Numbered from the stretch's first letter, positions 52,116 through 62,838 are shown. The stretch: DNA of 64,000 nucleotides from Pseudomonas simiae (GCF_900111895.1 NZ_FOKB01000004.1:618942-682941); one strand, 5' to 3'. Translations and numbers: made by a program. Notes: generated by a model not told the origin, from the sequence alone.

Positions 52116-53429
52116 ATGCCTCCCATCCTCGCCCCCGAACTGCTCGCGCCCGCCGGCACCCTGAAAAACATGCGTTACGCCTTTGCCTACGGCGCCGATG
52201 CCGTCTACGCCGGCCAGCCGCGCTACAGCCTGCGGGTGCGCAATAACGAGTTCGATCACGCCAACCTGGCACTCGGCATCCAGGAAGCCCACGTGTTGGG
52301 CAAGCGTTTTTATGTGGTGGTGAACATCGCGCCGCACAACGCCAAGTTGAAGACCTTCCTCAAGGACCTGGCCCCGGTGATCGCCATGAGGCCGGACGCG
52401 CTGATCATGTCCGACCCTGGATTGATCATGCTGGTGCGCCGGCACTTCCCGCAGATGCCGATCCACTTGTCGGTGCAGGCCAATACGGTGAACTGGGCCA
52501 GTGTGGAGTTCTGGCAGCAGCAAGGCATCTGCCGAGTGATTCTGTCGCGGGAGTTATCTCTGGAAGAAATCGATGAGATCCGCCAGCAAGTGCCGGCCAT
52601 GGAGCTGGAAGTGTTTGTGCACGGCGCGTTGTGCATGGCCTATTCCGGACGCTGCCTGCTCTCGGGCTATATGAACAAGCGCGATGCCAACCAGGGCACC
52701 TGCACCAATGCCTGTCGCTGGAAATACCAGGCGACCCCGGCTGTGGAAAACGCCACGGGGGATATCGTTCAGCAATGCCAACCCACCCTGGGCATTGGCG
52801 CGCCCACCGATCAGGTGTTCCTGCTGCAAGAGGCCAACCGCCCCGATGAACAGATGCCCGCCTTCGAAGACGAGCACGGCACCTACATCATGAACGCCAA
52901 GGACCTGCGCGCCGTGCAGCACGTGGAGCGCCTGACCCGGATGGGCGTGCATTCACTGAAGATCGAAGGCCGCACCAAGTCGCACTTCTACTGCGCGCGC
53001 ACCACCCAGGTGTATCGCCAGGCCATTGATGATGCGGTGGCCGGTCGCGCCTTCGACCGCAACCTGATGACCGACCTCGAATCCCTGGCCCAGCGCGGCT
53101 ACACCGAAGGTTTCTTGCGCCGCCATGTGCACGATGAATACCAGAACTACCAGAACGGCAGCTCAGTGTCGGAACGCCAGCAGTTCGTCGGCGAGCTGAC
53201 TGGCGAGCGCCGGGGCGGGCTGGCCGAGGTCAAGGTGAAAAACCGCTTCGCCCTGGGCAATCACCTGGAATTGATGACCCCTGCCGGCAACTTCCACTTT
53301 GACCTGGAGAGGATGCACAACAGCCAGGGCGAGGCTGTGGAGGTCGCGCCGGGGGATGGGCACACGGTGTACGTGCCGGTCCCGGGGGAGATGGATGTGC
53401 GCTTCGGCCTGCTGATGCGCGACCTATAA
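52116..53429 (+). CDS. trhP: Peptidase U32 family protein, tRNA hydroxylation protein TrhP (YegQ)
   Basis: From ATG 52116 the protein has 437 residues, close to E. coli YegQ. It begins with APELLAPAGTLKNMRYAFAYGADAVYAGQPRYSLRVRNNEF and has the U32 signature ELEVFVHGALCMAYSGRCLLSGYMNKRDANQGTCTNACRW with four Cys that hold an iron-sulfur cluster. In E. coli TrhP is needed, with prephenate, for hydroxylation of the tRNA wobble uridine. An earlier frame start at 51972 has no support. Confidence 0.92.
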   Translation: MPPILAPELLAPAGTLKNMRYAFAYGADAVYAGQPRYSLRVRNNEFDHANLALGIQEAHVLGKRFYVVVNIAPHNAKLKTFLKDLAPVIAMRPDALIMSDPGLIMLVRRHFPQMPIHLSVQANTVNWASVEFWQQQGICRVILSRELSLEEIDEIRQQVPAMELEVFVHGALCMAYSGRCLLSGYMNKRDANQGTCTNACRWKYQATPAVENATGDIVQQCQPTLGIGAPTDQVFLLQEANRPDEQMPAFEDEHGTYIMNAKDLRAVQHVERLTRMGVHSLKIEGRTKSHFYCARTTQVYRQAIDDAVAGRAFDRNLMTDLESLAQRGYTEGFLRRHVHDEYQNYQNGSSVSERQQFVGELTGERRGGLAEVKVKNRFALGNHLELMTPAGNFHFDLERMHNSQGEAVEVAPGDGHTVYVPVPGEMDVRFGLLMRDL

Positions 53430-53498
53430 CGGTATCGCGTTCAACCAGACACTGAAGCGGGTCGGCCTGTGACAGGAGATGAGCCCTCTTATGGCTGA

Positions 53499-55178
53499 TC
53501 AGATCCGGAACTGGCCGACCAACTGCCCCAGGCGCTGACCCAGCTCCGCCAAGCTGCGGGACGTCTGGGCGCCCAATTGGGTTTCGTCGGCGACGCTGTC
53601 CACCGCCACAGCGATCTGATGCACGCTGCGGTTGATCTCCTCGGCAACGGCGGTCTGCTCTTCGGCGGCGCTGGCGATCTGGGCGTTCATCGAATTGATG
53701 GTGCCGATCAACTGAGCCATGGTGTCCAGGGAGGCTCCGGCTTCGTTGGCCTGGGCCGAGGTGCCGTCGCCGGCATCGCTGGAACGGCGCATGGCCTCCA
53801 CCGCGGCCTCGGTGCCTTTTTGCAGGCGGTCGATCATGCCCTGGATTTCCTGGGTGCTGGTCTGGGTGCGGCTGGCCAGGGCGCGTACTTCGTCGGCCAC
53901 TACCGCAAAACCACGCCCGGCCTCGCCTGCCCTTGCGGCTTCGATGGCGGCGTTGAGTGCCAGCAGGTTGGTCTGTTCGGCGATGGAACGGATCACGCTG
54001 AGCACACTGACGATGGAAGACACGTCCTGCTGCAGGCTGTCGAGGGACACGCCGCTGCTGCGGATGTCGTTCACCAGCGCGTGGATCTGCGCAATGCTGC
54101 CGTCCACCACACGCTTGGCGGCCTGGCCTTCGGCATCGGTTTGCTGGGCAGCGACCGAGGCACCCTGGGCACTGCGCGCCACTTCTTGCGCAGCCGACGA
54201 CATCTGGTTGATCGCGGTGGCAACCTGGTCGGTCTCGTGGCGCTGGCGTTCCATGGCCTGTTCGGAACGCTGGGCCTGGTCGGAAACCTGACTGACCAGG
54301 CCGGTGAGTTGGCTGGTCATCTCGGTGATCTGGCGCACCAGGCCGTGGATCTTGTCAACAAAACGGTTGAACGCCCCCGCCAGATCGCCCAGTTCGTCCT
54401 GGCTGGTGATGGCCAGGCGGCGGGTCAAGTCACCTTCGCCGGCCGCGATGTCGTCGAGGTTGGCTTTCATCAAGTGCAGTGGACGCAGGATAGTATTGGC
54501 CAGCAGCATGCCAACGGCAGCGATCACCAACAGCAGCACCACGGCCACGCCGAGAATGCTCAGCAGCACGCCCTCCATGCGTTTCTGCACCTTGGCTTCG
54601 ACCACCGCGACCTGGGCTTCAATACCGTCCAGGTTTACCGACGTACCGATGACCATGTCCCATTTCGGCAGGTATTCGGTGTAGCCCATCTTGGGCACCA
54701 ATTCGGTCTGGCCCGGCTGGGTCGAGCTGTATTGCAGGTAGTGGGTGCCGTCCTTGCCGACCTTGACCAGGTCTCGGTTGACGTACACGCCATTGGGGTC
54801 TCGGTTGTCCTTGAAGCTCTTGCCCACGCCGTCGGGGCTGTTGCCCTTGAACAGGCGGATGGTCTCGGAGTCGTAGCCGAAGAAGTAGCCGTCCTTGCCG
54901 TAGCTCGTGTTGGACAGCAGTTTGACCACCTGCGCACGCGCAGCGGTATCGCCAGGCGCGGCCGCGTCGTAGAGCGGCTTGATGGTGCTCATGGCCACTT
55001 CGACATAACTTTGCAGGGTGGCCTTGGCGTCGTTGAGCAGGCGCTGGCGGGTTTCTTCCACCTCGTTGCGCGCCTGGCCCTGCAAAATCCACACGGTGGT
55101 CAGGCTGATGACCACGGCAAACAGCAGCACCGGCACTACGGCGAGGGACAGGACTTTGGCCTTGAGGCTCAGACGCAT
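53499..55178 (-). CDS. Methyl-accepting chemotaxis protein, single-Cache type
   Basis: A 559-residue receptor. A membrane helix at residues 9-33 and another near 188-215 bracket a periplasmic sCache_2 domain ([60 protein letters not shown]), which in relatives binds small carboxylates. HAMP follows ([23 protein letters not shown]), then the signalling domain with the hairpin tip [39 protein letters not shown] FliA-type promoter lies upstream. Confidence 0.94.
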   Translation of the reverse strand: MRLSLKAKVLSLAVVPVLLFAVVISLTTVWILQGQARNEVEETRQRLLNDAKATLQSYVEVAMSTIKPLYDAAAPGDTAARAQVVKLLSNTSYGKDGYFFGYDSETIRLFKGNSPDGVGKSFKDNRDPNGVYVNRDLVKVGKDGTHYLQYSSTQPGQTELVPKMGYTEYLPKWDMVIGTSVNLDGIEAQVAVVEAKVQKRMEGVLLSILGVAVVLLLVIAAVGMLLANTILRPLHLMKANLDDIAAGEGDLTRRLAITSQDELGDLAGAFNRFVDKIHGLVRQITEMTSQLTGLVSQVSDQAQRSEQAMERQRHETDQVATAINQMSSAAQEVARSAQGASVAAQQTDAEGQAAKRVVDGSIAQIHALVNDIRSSGVSLDSLQQDVSSIVSVLSVIRSIAEQTNLLALNAAIEAARAGEAGRGFAVVADEVRALASRTQTSTQEIQGMIDRLQKGTEAAVEAMRRSSDAGDGTSAQANEAGASLDTMAQLIGTINSMNAQIASAAEEQTAVAEEINRSVHQIAVAVDSVADETQLGAQTSRSLAELGQRLGQLVGQFRI

Positions 55179-55214
55179 GGCTTTTCTCTCTCTTATTAGT
55201 GGCGACTTGAGAGG

Positions 55215-55241
55215 TTAACGGCCAATCGCGCGGATTCTGTA
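55215..55241 (-). promoter_or_regulatory. FliA (sigma28)-like promoter of the sCache chemoreceptor gene
   Basis: On the minus strand TACA (55241-55238), 15 nt, GCCGTTAA (55222-55215), against the consensus TAAA-N15-GCCGATAA; two mismatches in total. Confidence 0.5.
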
Positions 55242-55298
55242 GGACCCCAACGTCTGATGGCGCGCGCACTTACTGCTCCAGCTCGGCCATTGCGGCGT

Positions 55299-56129
55299 TC
55301 AGGACAGATATTTTTCCACCAGGGCCAATGCAACGGCCTCGGTCTCGGCATCAGGGATACCCGAGATACCCGCAGGCCGGAAATGCATCTGGAACGCCCG
55401 GATGACCTGGCGGGTTTCGTCGTCCAACACGCCGCTCTGCGGGATCGTGTAGCCATAAGTGGCAAGGGCGCGTTGCACAATGCTCACGTCAACCGTTTGA
55501 GATTCAGGACGCCCGGCCAGGTGCTTGTGTACCGTGACTGCGTCTGGCCATGCGCCGATACCGTGTTCGGAAAGCGCCTGCCAGGGAAACAACGGACCGG
55601 GGTCGGATTTACGCAAAGGAGCAATGTCACTGTGACCGACAACGTTTTGCGGCTCGATGGCGTAGCGCTTGATCACGTCCGCGGCGAGGTGCTTGACCAG
55701 CGCCAGTTGCGCTTCAGTGTAGGGGAACCACAGCCGCCCGGTGGGGCCTTCAATGAAGCCAGCGTTGACGATCTCGATGCCGATGGAGGTGTCATTGAGG
55801 TTGGCCCGGTTTCCCCAATGACTGACGCCGGCGTGCCAGGCGCGTTTTGCCTCCGGCACCAACTGCAAAACCACCGGTAGGTTGTGGTGCTTGTGCGGAG
55901 TGCTATAGGCGAGGTAATGCGCGCTGGCGGTGCCGTTGGTCAGCGCATCCAGGGAGTTTTTGTCGTCAAAGACCGTGTAATGCAGGACTAAAAAACGAAT
56001 CCGCTCGTTCTGGTTTGGGGAGGTGTGTGTGGTGTCAACGGCATAGCCGTTTTTTACAATCAGATTTTCCGGCGCCGTGACGCAGGCTGTCATCATCAGA
56101 ATGGCGAGCAAAAGGACGGCTTTTTTCAT
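55299..56129 (-). CDS. AmiD-like N-acetylmuramoyl-L-alanine amidase, lipoprotein
   Basis: A 276-residue protein with a lipobox LMMTAC (Cys16). The amidase_2 domain (about residues 45-195) has the zinc-binding LVLHYTVFDDKN His, NDTSIGIEIVNAG and VVGHSDIAPLRKSDPGPLFPW; the final His and Asp are present. The C-terminal 60 residues (about 210-270) form a peptidoglycan-binding PG_binding_1 repeat with VDVSIVQRALATYGYTI. It cleaves the amide bond between muramic acid and the stem peptide at the outer membrane. Confidence 0.9.
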   Translation of the reverse strand: MKKAVLLLAILMMTACVTAPENLIVKNGYAVDTTHTSPNQNERIRFLVLHYTVFDDKNSLDALTNGTASAHYLAYSTPHKHHNLPVVLQLVPEAKRAWHAGVSHWGNRANLNDTSIGIEIVNAGFIEGPTGRLWFPYTEAQLALVKHLAADVIKRYAIEPQNVVGHSDIAPLRKSDPGPLFPWQALSEHGIGAWPDAVTVHKHLAGRPESQTVDVSIVQRALATYGYTIPQSGVLDDETRQVIRAFQMHFRPAGISGIPDAETEAVALALVEKYLS

Positions 56130-56254
56130 CGGAGTACGTCAACGTCGGGTAAGAAGCTCCGGAATATAAAGACCATCGACAGTCCAACGATCTTCCCCTG
56201 CCGAGTGCAGGTCGATTTCAGAAAATCACTACCCAAGCCCGAGACTCTTCCGAC

Positions 56255-56277
56255 AAAAGGCGGCGGCAGGCGCCGCC
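56255..56277 (-). terminator. Intrinsic terminator of the antiporter gene
   Basis: On the minus strand GGCGGCGCC and GGCGCCGCC-type arms (GGCGGC at 56277-56272, GCCGCC at 56264-56259) form a GC-rich stem followed by TTTTG. Confidence 0.7.
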
Positions 56278-56313
56278 ACCGAGACGAATCTGCAGATATG
56301 CGCGGCGAGGCTG

Positions 56314-57636
56314 TTAGAGCGTCATCGCCGCCAACCAGCCAAACGCCAGCAACGGGAGGTTGTAATGCAGGAACGTCGGTACCACCGTGTCCCAGATATG
56401 GTGGTGCTGGCCGTCGACATTCAGGCCGGAGGTCGGGCCGAGGGTGGAGTCCGAGGCCGGCGAACCGGCATCACCCAGTGCACCGGCGGTGCCGACGATG
56501 CACACAATGGCCACCGGGCTGAAGCCGAGTTGCACGCACAGCGGCACAAAAATCGCGGCCAGGATCGGCACCGTGGAAAACGAAGAACCAATGCCCATGG
56601 TCACCAGCAGCCCCACCAGCAACATCAGCAACGCGCCCACGCCACGGTTATGGCCGATGAACGCCGCCGAGGTTTCCACCAGCGAGCGCACGTCGCCGGT
56701 GGCCTTGAGCACTTCGGCAAAGCCCGACGAGGCAATCATGATGAAGCCGATCATCGCCATCATCTTCATGCCTTCGGTGAACAGATCGTCGGTATCGCGC
56801 CAGCGCACGATGCCCGACACCGAGAAAATCAGGAACCCGGCCAGGGCGCCGATGATCATCGAGTCCAGCCACAGCTGGATGATGAACGCCGAGGCAATCG
56901 CCAGGCCGGCCACCAGCAGCGTCAGCGGGTTGTATTGCACCGCCACTTGCTCGACCCGCTCGATTTTCTCCAGGTCGTACACGCGCTTCTTGCGGTAACT
57001 GATAAACACCGCCACCAGCAAGCCCACCACCATGCCGAGTGCCGGCAGGCTCATGGCGTGGGTGACGTTGACCTGGCTGATATCCACGCCGCTCTTGGCC
57101 ACGTTGGCCAGCAGGATCTGGTTGAGGAAGATATTGCCGAAGCCCACCGGCAAAAACATGTAGGGCGTGATCAGGCCGAAGGTCATCACGCAGGCGATCA
57201 GGCGGCGGTCCAATTGCAGCTTGGTCAGCACGTAGAGCAGCGGCGGCACCAGCAACGGAATGAACGCGATGTGGATCGGCAGGATGTTCTGCGAGGCAAT
57301 CGCCACCACCCACAGCAGGCCGATCAGCAGCCATTTGACGTGGCCGCCGCCACTGGCGTCCTGGCGGTCCACCAGCAGCAGCGCCTTGTCAGCCAGGGCG
57401 TGGGCCAGGCCGGATTTGGCAATTGCCACGGCGAAAGCGCCGAGCAAGGCGTAGGACAACGCCACGGTCGCACCACCGCCCAAACCGCCATTGAAGGCTT
57501 TGAGCGTGGCGTCTATGCCCAGGCCACCGGTCAAACCACCCACCAGGGCGCCGACGATGATGGCGATGACCACATGCACGCGGGACAAACTGAGCACCAG
57601 CATGGTGCCGACCGCGGCAATGACTGCGTTAATCAT
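56314..57636 (-). CDS. Na+/H+ antiporter family protein (HI_1586/NhaC-like)
   Basis: From ATG 57636 the protein has 440 residues and about twelve membrane helices, with MLVLSLSRVHVVIAIIVGALVGGLTGGLGIDATLKAF at the start, a duplicated NhaC-like core and VGTAGALGDAGSPASDSTLGPTSGLNVDGQHHHIWDTVVP near the end, the latter typical of this family. It belongs to PF03553-type antiporters that may exchange Na+ for H+ or an amino acid. A start 22 codons upstream is not supported. Confidence 0.88.
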   Translation of the reverse strand: MINAVIAAVGTMLVLSLSRVHVVIAIIVGALVGGLTGGLGIDATLKAFNGGLGGGATVALSYALLGAFAVAIAKSGLAHALADKALLLVDRQDASGGGHVKWLLIGLLWVVAIASQNILPIHIAFIPLLVPPLLYVLTKLQLDRRLIACVMTFGLITPYMFLPVGFGNIFLNQILLANVAKSGVDISQVNVTHAMSLPALGMVVGLLVAVFISYRKKRVYDLEKIERVEQVAVQYNPLTLLVAGLAIASAFIIQLWLDSMIIGALAGFLIFSVSGIVRWRDTDDLFTEGMKMMAMIGFIMIASSGFAEVLKATGDVRSLVETSAAFIGHNRGVGALLMLLVGLLVTMGIGSSFSTVPILAAIFVPLCVQLGFSPVAIVCIVGTAGALGDAGSPASDSTLGPTSGLNVDGQHHHIWDTVVPTFLHYNLPLLAFGWLAAMTL

Positions 57637-57848
57637 GGTTACCTCAAGCAGAAAAACATAAAAAACAGGCATGCCCGCGCCCAGGCGACCATCGGGTGGC
57701 AACCAGCGTGCAGGCGTGAAGGAGGTCTTATTAGAGGGCGCGCACTGTGCAGCAGGTGGGCGCTCATGTCAAAAGCAGGGAGTGAACAAGGCGTTTTTGT
57801 GGTGAGCGAGCACCTCATCACAAAGCAAGTTTAAATTGATCGTTTGAA

Positions 57849-57875
57849 TAAAGAAAAGTTGAAATCAGCCGATAA
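57849..57875 (+). promoter_or_regulatory. FliA (sigma28) promoter of the dCache chemoreceptor gene
   Basis: TAAA (57849-57852), exactly 15 nt, GCCGATAA (57868-57875), a perfect match to the sigma28 consensus, 36 nt upstream of the start codon. Confidence 0.85.
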
Positions 57876-57910
57876 CCGAGCTCTATGTGTTTTCAGGTAA
57901 GGACGTACCG

Positions 57911-60058
57911 ATGTCGCTTAGGCAGCTCTCCATTCAATGGAAAATCACCCTGCTCGCTGGCCTCTGCCTGCTGGGAATCGTGACCCTGCTGGTGGGTCTG
58001 TCGCTGTATCGCATGGAGCAGAGTTCGCAGCAGGTCAAGGCGTCCAGCATGCAGATGCTGGATGAAGCCGCCCAGGCGCGCATCGAGGCCCAAGGCGAAG
58101 TGCAGGCGCTGGGCATCCGCCGCCAGTTCATGGACGCCTATCAGTATGGCCATGGTTTTTCCCGCCAGGTGCTGTTCCTGCGTGAACAGGCCGAGAAGCG
58201 CTTTCTCGATGCCTTCGACACCCGCGAAGACCTGACCCGCCAGGTCAAGGCCGCGCTGCAGGCCAACCCGGATCTGCTCGGCCTGTCCCTGGTGTTCGAA
58301 GCCAATGCCCTGGACGGCAAGGATGAGTTGTTCGCCGGCCAGGCTGAACTCGGCAGTAACGACAAGGGCCGCTTCGCCCTGTACTGGTCGCAGCCGACAC
58401 CCGGCAAGTTGGAGTCGATGGCGCTGCCGGAAAGCGACATGTCCGACACCAGCGTCGGCCCCAGCGGTGAAAAGGCCAACGCCTGGTTCACCTGCCCACG
58501 CACCCTGCTCAAGCCGTGCGTCATCGAGCCGTACTTCTACAGGATCAACGGGCAAAACGTGCTGATGACCAGCATCGTCTTCCCGTTGATGGCCAACGGC
58601 AAAGTCATTGCCTCGCTGTCGGTGGACATCAACCTCAACAGCCTGCAGGCCGTGAGCCAACAGGCCAGCCAGAAGCTGTATGACGGTCAGACCCAGGTCA
58701 GCATCCTCAGCCCCACCGGTTTGCTCGCCGGCTACAGCCCGGACGCGAGCAAGCTCAGCCAGCGCCTGGATCAGGTCGATACCGCCAACGGCGCGCAATT
58801 GATCGGCGCTTTGGCCAGCAGTACGCATATTCGTAGCCTGCGCACCGATCATCAACTGAAGGTATTGGCACCCTTTGCGCCCATCCCGGAGGGCAAGCCG
58901 TGGGGCGTGCTGCTGGATGTGCCGGAGAAAGTCCTGGTAGGCCCGGCTGAAGCGCTGAAAGCCCAAATGGACGCCGAGAACACCCGTGGCACCTTGCTGG
59001 AATTGGGCCTGGGCCTGCTGGCTGCGGTGGTCGGCTTGATCCTGGTGTGGTTGATGGCACGCAGCGTGACCCGCCCGATCCTCGGTGTGGCGCACATGCT
59101 CGAAGACATCGCCAGCGGCGAAGGCGACCTTACCCGCCGCCTGGCCTACGACAAACAGGACGAATTGGGCCAGTTGGCCGGCTGGTTCAACCGCTTCCTC
59201 GACAAACTGCAACCGATCATTGCCGAGGTGAAACGCTCGGTTCAGGACGCCCGTGGTACTGCGGACCAATCCGCCGCCATTGCCACTCAAACCAGCGCCG
59301 GCATGGAGCAGCAGTACCGCCAGGTCGACCAGGTGGCCACGGCGTCTCACGAAATGAGCGCCACCGCCCAGGATGTGGCACGCAGCGCTGCGCAGGCCGC
59401 ACAAGCCGCTCGCGACGCCGACCAAGCCACCCGTGATGGCCTGACAGTGATTGAGCACACCACTCACAATATCGGGGCGTTGGCGTCGGACATGAGCACG
59501 GCCATGACCCAGGTCGAAGGCCTGGCTGCCAACAGCGAAAAAATCGGTTCGGTGCTCGAAGTGATTCGCGGCATCGCCGAGCAGACCAACCTGCTGGCCC
59601 TCAACGCCGCCATCGAGGCCGCCCGCGCCGGTGAGGCCGGCCGTGGGTTTGCAGTGGTGGCCGACGAGGTACGCAACCTGGCGCAGCGGACCCAGGAGTC
59701 GGTGGAAGAAACCCGCCTGGTCATCGAGCACCTGCAAAACGGCACCGAAGCGGTTGTCGGGTCCATGGGTAACAGCTATCGCCAGGCCCAGGGCAGTGTC
59801 GAACAGGTCGGGCAAGCCGTGACGGCCCTGCGCCAGATTGGTGATGCCGTCACGGTGATCAGCGACATGAACCTGCAGATCGCAAGCGCCGCCGAAGAGC
59901 AAAGTGCCGTCGCCGAGGAAATCAACAACAACGTGGCGACTATTCGCGATGTGACCGAGTCGCTGTCGGAACAGGCGAATGAATCGGCACGGGTGAGCCA
60001 GGCGTTGAACAGCCTGGCGAATCAGCAACAAGGGTTGATGGATCAGTTCAGGGTCTAA
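57911..60058 (+). CDS. Methyl-accepting chemotaxis protein, double-Cache type
   Basis: From ATG 57911 the receptor has 715 residues. A membrane helix (about 10-33) and a second one near 365-388 bracket a periplasmic dCache_1 domain of about 330 residues, with long insertions and a Cys pair near 197 and 205. HAMP ([45 protein letters not shown]) is followed by the signalling domain with [38 protein letters not shown]. It senses a small molecule, possibly an amino acid or amine, but the ligand pocket cannot be read here. A perfect FliA promoter precedes it. Confidence 0.94.
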   Translation: MSLRQLSIQWKITLLAGLCLLGIVTLLVGLSLYRMEQSSQQVKASSMQMLDEAAQARIEAQGEVQALGIRRQFMDAYQYGHGFSRQVLFLREQAEKRFLDAFDTREDLTRQVKAALQANPDLLGLSLVFEANALDGKDELFAGQAELGSNDKGRFALYWSQPTPGKLESMALPESDMSDTSVGPSGEKANAWFTCPRTLLKPCVIEPYFYRINGQNVLMTSIVFPLMANGKVIASLSVDINLNSLQAVSQQASQKLYDGQTQVSILSPTGLLAGYSPDASKLSQRLDQVDTANGAQLIGALASSTHIRSLRTDHQLKVLAPFAPIPEGKPWGVLLDVPEKVLVGPAEALKAQMDAENTRGTLLELGLGLLAAVVGLILVWLMARSVTRPILGVAHMLEDIASGEGDLTRRLAYDKQDELGQLAGWFNRFLDKLQPIIAEVKRSVQDARGTADQSAAIATQTSAGMEQQYRQVDQVATASHEMSATAQDVARSAAQAAQAARDADQATRDGLTVIEHTTHNIGALASDMSTAMTQVEGLAANSEKIGSVLEVIRGIAEQTNLLALNAAIEAARAGEAGRGFAVVADEVRNLAQRTQESVEETRLVIEHLQNGTEAVVGSMGNSYRQAQGSVEQVGQAVTALRQIGDAVTVISDMNLQIASAAEEQSAVAEEINNNVATIRDVTESLSEQANESARVSQALNSLANQQQGLMDQFRV

Positions 60059-60083
60059 CCAGACAATTGTCGAGGCGCCAGGT

Positions 60084-61403
60084 TTATCCTTGGCGCTTCG
60101 GCAATTCGATCAGCACTTTCAACCCACCCAGCTCGCTTTCCTGCAACTGCAACACCCCGCCCCACACCTCGACGATGTCCCGCACGATCCCCAACCCCAA
60201 GCCATGACCATGGATCTGTTCATCCAGGCGCGTGCCACGACTGAACACCTGGTCACGCTGGGTTTCGGGAATGCCGGGACCGTCATCCTCCACCGCCAAC
60301 AGGTAGTTGCGGCCAGTCTCCGTGACGGTCAGGCGCACCTCGGCATCCGCCCATTTGCAGGCGTTGTCCAATAGATTGCCGAGCAGCTCCAACAGGTCTT
60401 CACGGTCCCAAGGCAGTTGCAGACCGGACGCGGCGTGGTAGTTCAGGTCCAGGTGTTCGCCATGAATCATGCTGAGGGTGGCGAGCAGGCCGGGCAGTTC
60501 TTTTTCGCAGTCAAACAGCACGCCCGGCAGGGTTTCCCCGGCCAGGCGCGCGCGGTTGAGTTCACGGTTGAGGCGTTGTTGCACGTGCTCCAACTGATCG
60601 CGCAACAGCTTGCTCAGCTCGGGACGATCCTTGAGCGCGTCGCTCGACGCGGCACTCAACAGCACGGCTAACGGGGTCTTGAGGGCATGGCCGAGGTTGC
60701 CCAAGGCATTGCGTGAACGCTTGAGGCTGTCTTCGGTGTGAGCCAGCAGGTGGTTGATCTGCGCCACCAACGGTTCCAGTTCCAGCGGTACCTGGGTATC
60801 GAGCTGTGAACGCTGGCCCTGTTGCAGTTGGGCGATCTGGTTGCGCGCGGTTTCCAGCGGGCGCAAGGCGCGCCGTACGGTGATCCGTTGCAGGATCAGC
60901 ACCAGCAGCAGCGCCGCCAGCCCTAGCACCAGACCGATCTGACGCATTAGACGGAAGCTTTCCCGCACCGGGGTGTAGTCCTGGGCCACGCTGATGGAAA
61001 TCGGCTGGCCAAAGCGTTTGTAGTCCGAGCGCAGCACCAGCAGTTGCTGGCCTTCCGGTCCCAATTGCAGATTGCCCTTGATCCCGACTTCGGGCAGGCG
61101 CGGCAGTTCCTGGTCCCACAGCGAGCGGGACCGCCAGTGGGTGTCGGCAAAGTCGATGCGGAAGTAATGCCCGGAAAACGGACGCTGATAGGCTGGCGAC
61201 AGGCGTTGTTCATCCAACTGCACACCGTTAGGACCACGCACCAGCGCCACCAGCAGGTTCTCGGCGTCGTTGCGCAACCCGGCTTCCAGGTAACGCTGCA
61301 AACCGGCTTCAAACAGCCACAAGCTGGTTTGTGCCAGCACCACGCCTACGATCACCATGACACTGACCAGGCCCAGGCTCAGGCGTCGCTGGATCGACTT
61401 CAT
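60084..61403 (-). CDS. bqsS: Sensor histidine kinase, BqsS/CarS-like
   Basis: A 439-residue kinase: membrane helix at about 10-32, a periplasmic sensor domain (about 33-155), a second helix near 160-180, HAMP, then the DHp box [20 protein letters not shown] with the phospho-His near 239 and the ATPase motifs [25 protein letters not shown] and [14 protein letters not shown]. The gene order and short PepSY partners match the BqsPQRS module of P. aeruginosa (also CarSR), reported to respond to Fe(II) and to calcium. Its start overlaps bqsR by four bases (ATGA). Confidence 0.85.
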   Translation of the reverse strand: MKSIQRRLSLGLVSVMVIVGVVLAQTSLWLFEAGLQRYLEAGLRNDAENLLVALVRGPNGVQLDEQRLSPAYQRPFSGHYFRIDFADTHWRSRSLWDQELPRLPEVGIKGNLQLGPEGQQLLVLRSDYKRFGQPISISVAQDYTPVRESFRLMRQIGLVLGLAALLLVLILQRITVRRALRPLETARNQIAQLQQGQRSQLDTQVPLELEPLVAQINHLLAHTEDSLKRSRNALGNLGHALKTPLAVLLSAASSDALKDRPELSKLLRDQLEHVQQRLNRELNRARLAGETLPGVLFDCEKELPGLLATLSMIHGEHLDLNYHAASGLQLPWDREDLLELLGNLLDNACKWADAEVRLTVTETGRNYLLAVEDDGPGIPETQRDQVFSRGTRLDEQIHGHGLGLGIVRDIVEVWGGVLQLQESELGGLKVLIELPKRQG

Positions 61404-62068
61404 GCAGGGCTGGCGCCAAACCGGTAACCCTGGCCGCGGCGGGTCTCGATCACGCTGCGGCCCAACTTGCGCCGCAGGTGGTTGACGTGGACTTCCAACA
61501 CATTCGAATCGCGTTCGGTTTCGCCGTCATACAAATGCTCGGCCAAATGGCTTTTCGACAGGATCTGTTCGGGGTGCAGCATGAAGTAGCGCAACAGGCG
61601 GAACTCGGCGGCGGTCAGCGGGATCTCTGCGCCATCGCGCAGCACGCACTGGCGGCCTTCATCCAGGTGCAGGCCGGCGGATTGCAAGGTGGGCTGGTTG
61701 GCCTGGCCGTGGGAGCGACGCACCAGCGCTTGAATGCGCAGGTACAACTCCTCGGGGTGAAACGGCTTGCTCAGGTAATCATCGGCGCCGGCCTTGAGCC
61801 CTTCGATGCGCTCGGCCCAGGAATCGCGGGCGGTGAGGATCAGCACCGGGGTGGCCAGCGCGGCGGCACGCCATTGCGCCAATACCTCAAGCCCAGGCAA
61901 ACCGGGCAGCCCGAGGTCGAGGATGATCAAGTCATAGGGTTCGCTACGCCCCTGGTACGCGGCGTCGCGACCATCGGCGAGCCAATCGACGGCATAGCCC
62001 TGGCGTTGCAGCCCGGCCAGCAATTCATCGGCCAGGGGGACGTTGTCTTCCACCAAGAGCAGGCGCAT
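61400..62068 (-). CDS. bqsR: OmpR-family response regulator, BqsR/CarR-like
   Basis: A 222-residue regulator. The receiver domain has Asp51 in [18 protein letters not shown] as the phosphorylation site, with acidic residues 7 and 8 ([15 protein letters not shown]) for Mg binding. The winged-helix domain is at about 125-220 ([49 protein letters not shown]). It should bind TTAAG-N6-TTAAG boxes; one such site precedes the operon. ATG overlaps the PepSY gene stop by four bases. Confidence 0.88.
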   Translation of the reverse strand: MRLLLVEDNVPLADELLAGLQRQGYAVDWLADGRDAAYQGRSEPYDLIILDLGLPGLPGLEVLAQWRAAALATPVLILTARDSWAERIEGLKAGADDYLSKPFHPEELYLRIQALVRRSHGQANQPTLQSAGLHLDEGRQCVLRDGAEIPLTAAEFRLLRYFMLHPEQILSKSHLAEHLYDGETERDSNVLEVHVNHLRRKLGRSVIETRRGQGYRFGASPA

Positions 62069-62379
62069 CAGTCTTCCTCATCTTTGATCAGCACACCGGT
62101 GCTGGCGTCCAGCTTGATCTCGCGCACCACGCCTTCGGTGGTCACCAGTTCCACTTCATAGGCATATTGGCCGTGCTTCTTTTCCAGTTCGGCTTCCAGC
62201 AGGCGGGAACCCGGATACCGCGCCATGGCCTGGTGCAACAGCTGCTCCAGCGGCAGGATCACCCCCTGCTGGCGCAGCGACAAGGCTTCATCCTGATTAA
62301 GGTCGCGGGCCGCCAGGCTGGAGCAGAATGCCATGAGCACCAGCGCGGCACGACTGCTGGCGCATAGATTAACCTTCAT
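62068..62379 (-). CDS. bqsQ: PepSY-domain protein, second of two
   Basis: A 103-residue protein with a signal peptide ([15 protein letters not shown]) and a PepSY-like domain (residues about 35-103) with [51 protein letters not shown]. PepSY proteins often inhibit proteases or contact sensor kinases. It is second in a four-gene operon and overlaps the upstream PepSY gene by one base (TAATG) and bqsR by four. Confidence 0.82.
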   Translation of the reverse strand: MKVNLCASSRAALVLMAFCSSLAARDLNQDEALSLRQQGVILPLEQLLHQAMARYPGSRLLEAELEKKHGQYAYEVELVTTEGVVREIKLDASTGVLIKDEED

Positions 62380-62681
62380 TACGTTTCCTGATGATTCTTG
62401 AGAACCTGCCCGGTGAGCGCGTCCAATTCAACGTCCCATTCGATGCCCTGGGCATCTTCCAATTCGACCTCGTAGACGTACTTGCCGTAGGCCTCGTCCA
62501 GGTCGGTATCCAGCAGCGTCGAGCCGGGGTGCAGGGCCAGGGCCGCGGCTTCCAGTTTATCGAAGGCGACAATAGTAACAGTGGCAGGCACTTTCAGTGG
62601 CTTGTCGGGGTCCACGGCTCGGGCCTGGGTCGCCATGAGGGCGATCATACCGGCGGCGACCAGAGCGGTGAGGCGCTTCAT
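62379..62681 (-). CDS. bqsP: PepSY-domain protein, first gene of the bqs-like operon
   Basis: A 100-residue protein with a signal peptide (LVAAGMIALMATQARA) and a PepSY-like part with FDKLEAAALALHPGSTLLDTDLDEAYGKYVYEVELEDAQGIEWDVELDALTG. Its sequence parallels the next gene: two duplicated, diverged copies. It is preceded by a BqsR-type box 55-70 nt upstream. A role in sensing cations with BqsS is inferred from gene order. Confidence 0.82.
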   Translation of the reverse strand: MKRLTALVAAGMIALMATQARAVDPDKPLKVPATVTIVAFDKLEAAALALHPGSTLLDTDLDEAYGKYVYEVELEDAQGIEWDVELDALTGQVLKNHQET

Positions 62682-62735
62682 GATATGTCTCCGTTACAGG
62701 ATGTTTTCCTACGCCGGTCACCGTACGCGCTGCAA

Positions 62736-62751
62736 CTTAACTGAAACTGAA
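62736..62751 (-). promoter_or_regulatory. BqsR-type box upstream of the bqs-like operon
   Basis: On the minus strand TTCAG-TTTCAG-TTAAG, one mismatch from TTAAG-N6-TTAAG with the exact 6-nt spacer, 55 nt upstream of the operon start. Confidence 0.65.
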
Positions 62752-62782
62752 TTGCCACCATGGCAATTCCCGGCAAGGCCTT

Positions 62783-62811
62783 TTCACACATTCCGCGAGA
62801 TTTTCTATAAT
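62783..62811 (+). promoter_or_regulatory. Sigma70 promoter of the patatin-like gene
   Basis: TTCACA (62783-62788), 17 nt, TATAAT (62806-62811): 5/6 and 6/6 matches. The start codon lies 28 nt after the -10. Confidence 0.8.
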
Positions 62812-62838
62812 GCCCCGCTCGCTCGAACAGAGACCGGT

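Noticed and set aside
57893..60031. 712-codon open frame on the minus strand opposite the dCache chemoreceptor, and a similar 540-codon frame opposite the sCache chemoreceptor (53577-55199)
   Set aside because: Shadow frames with biased His/Gly/Leu/Gln composition and no domains. The other strands encode clear chemoreceptors.
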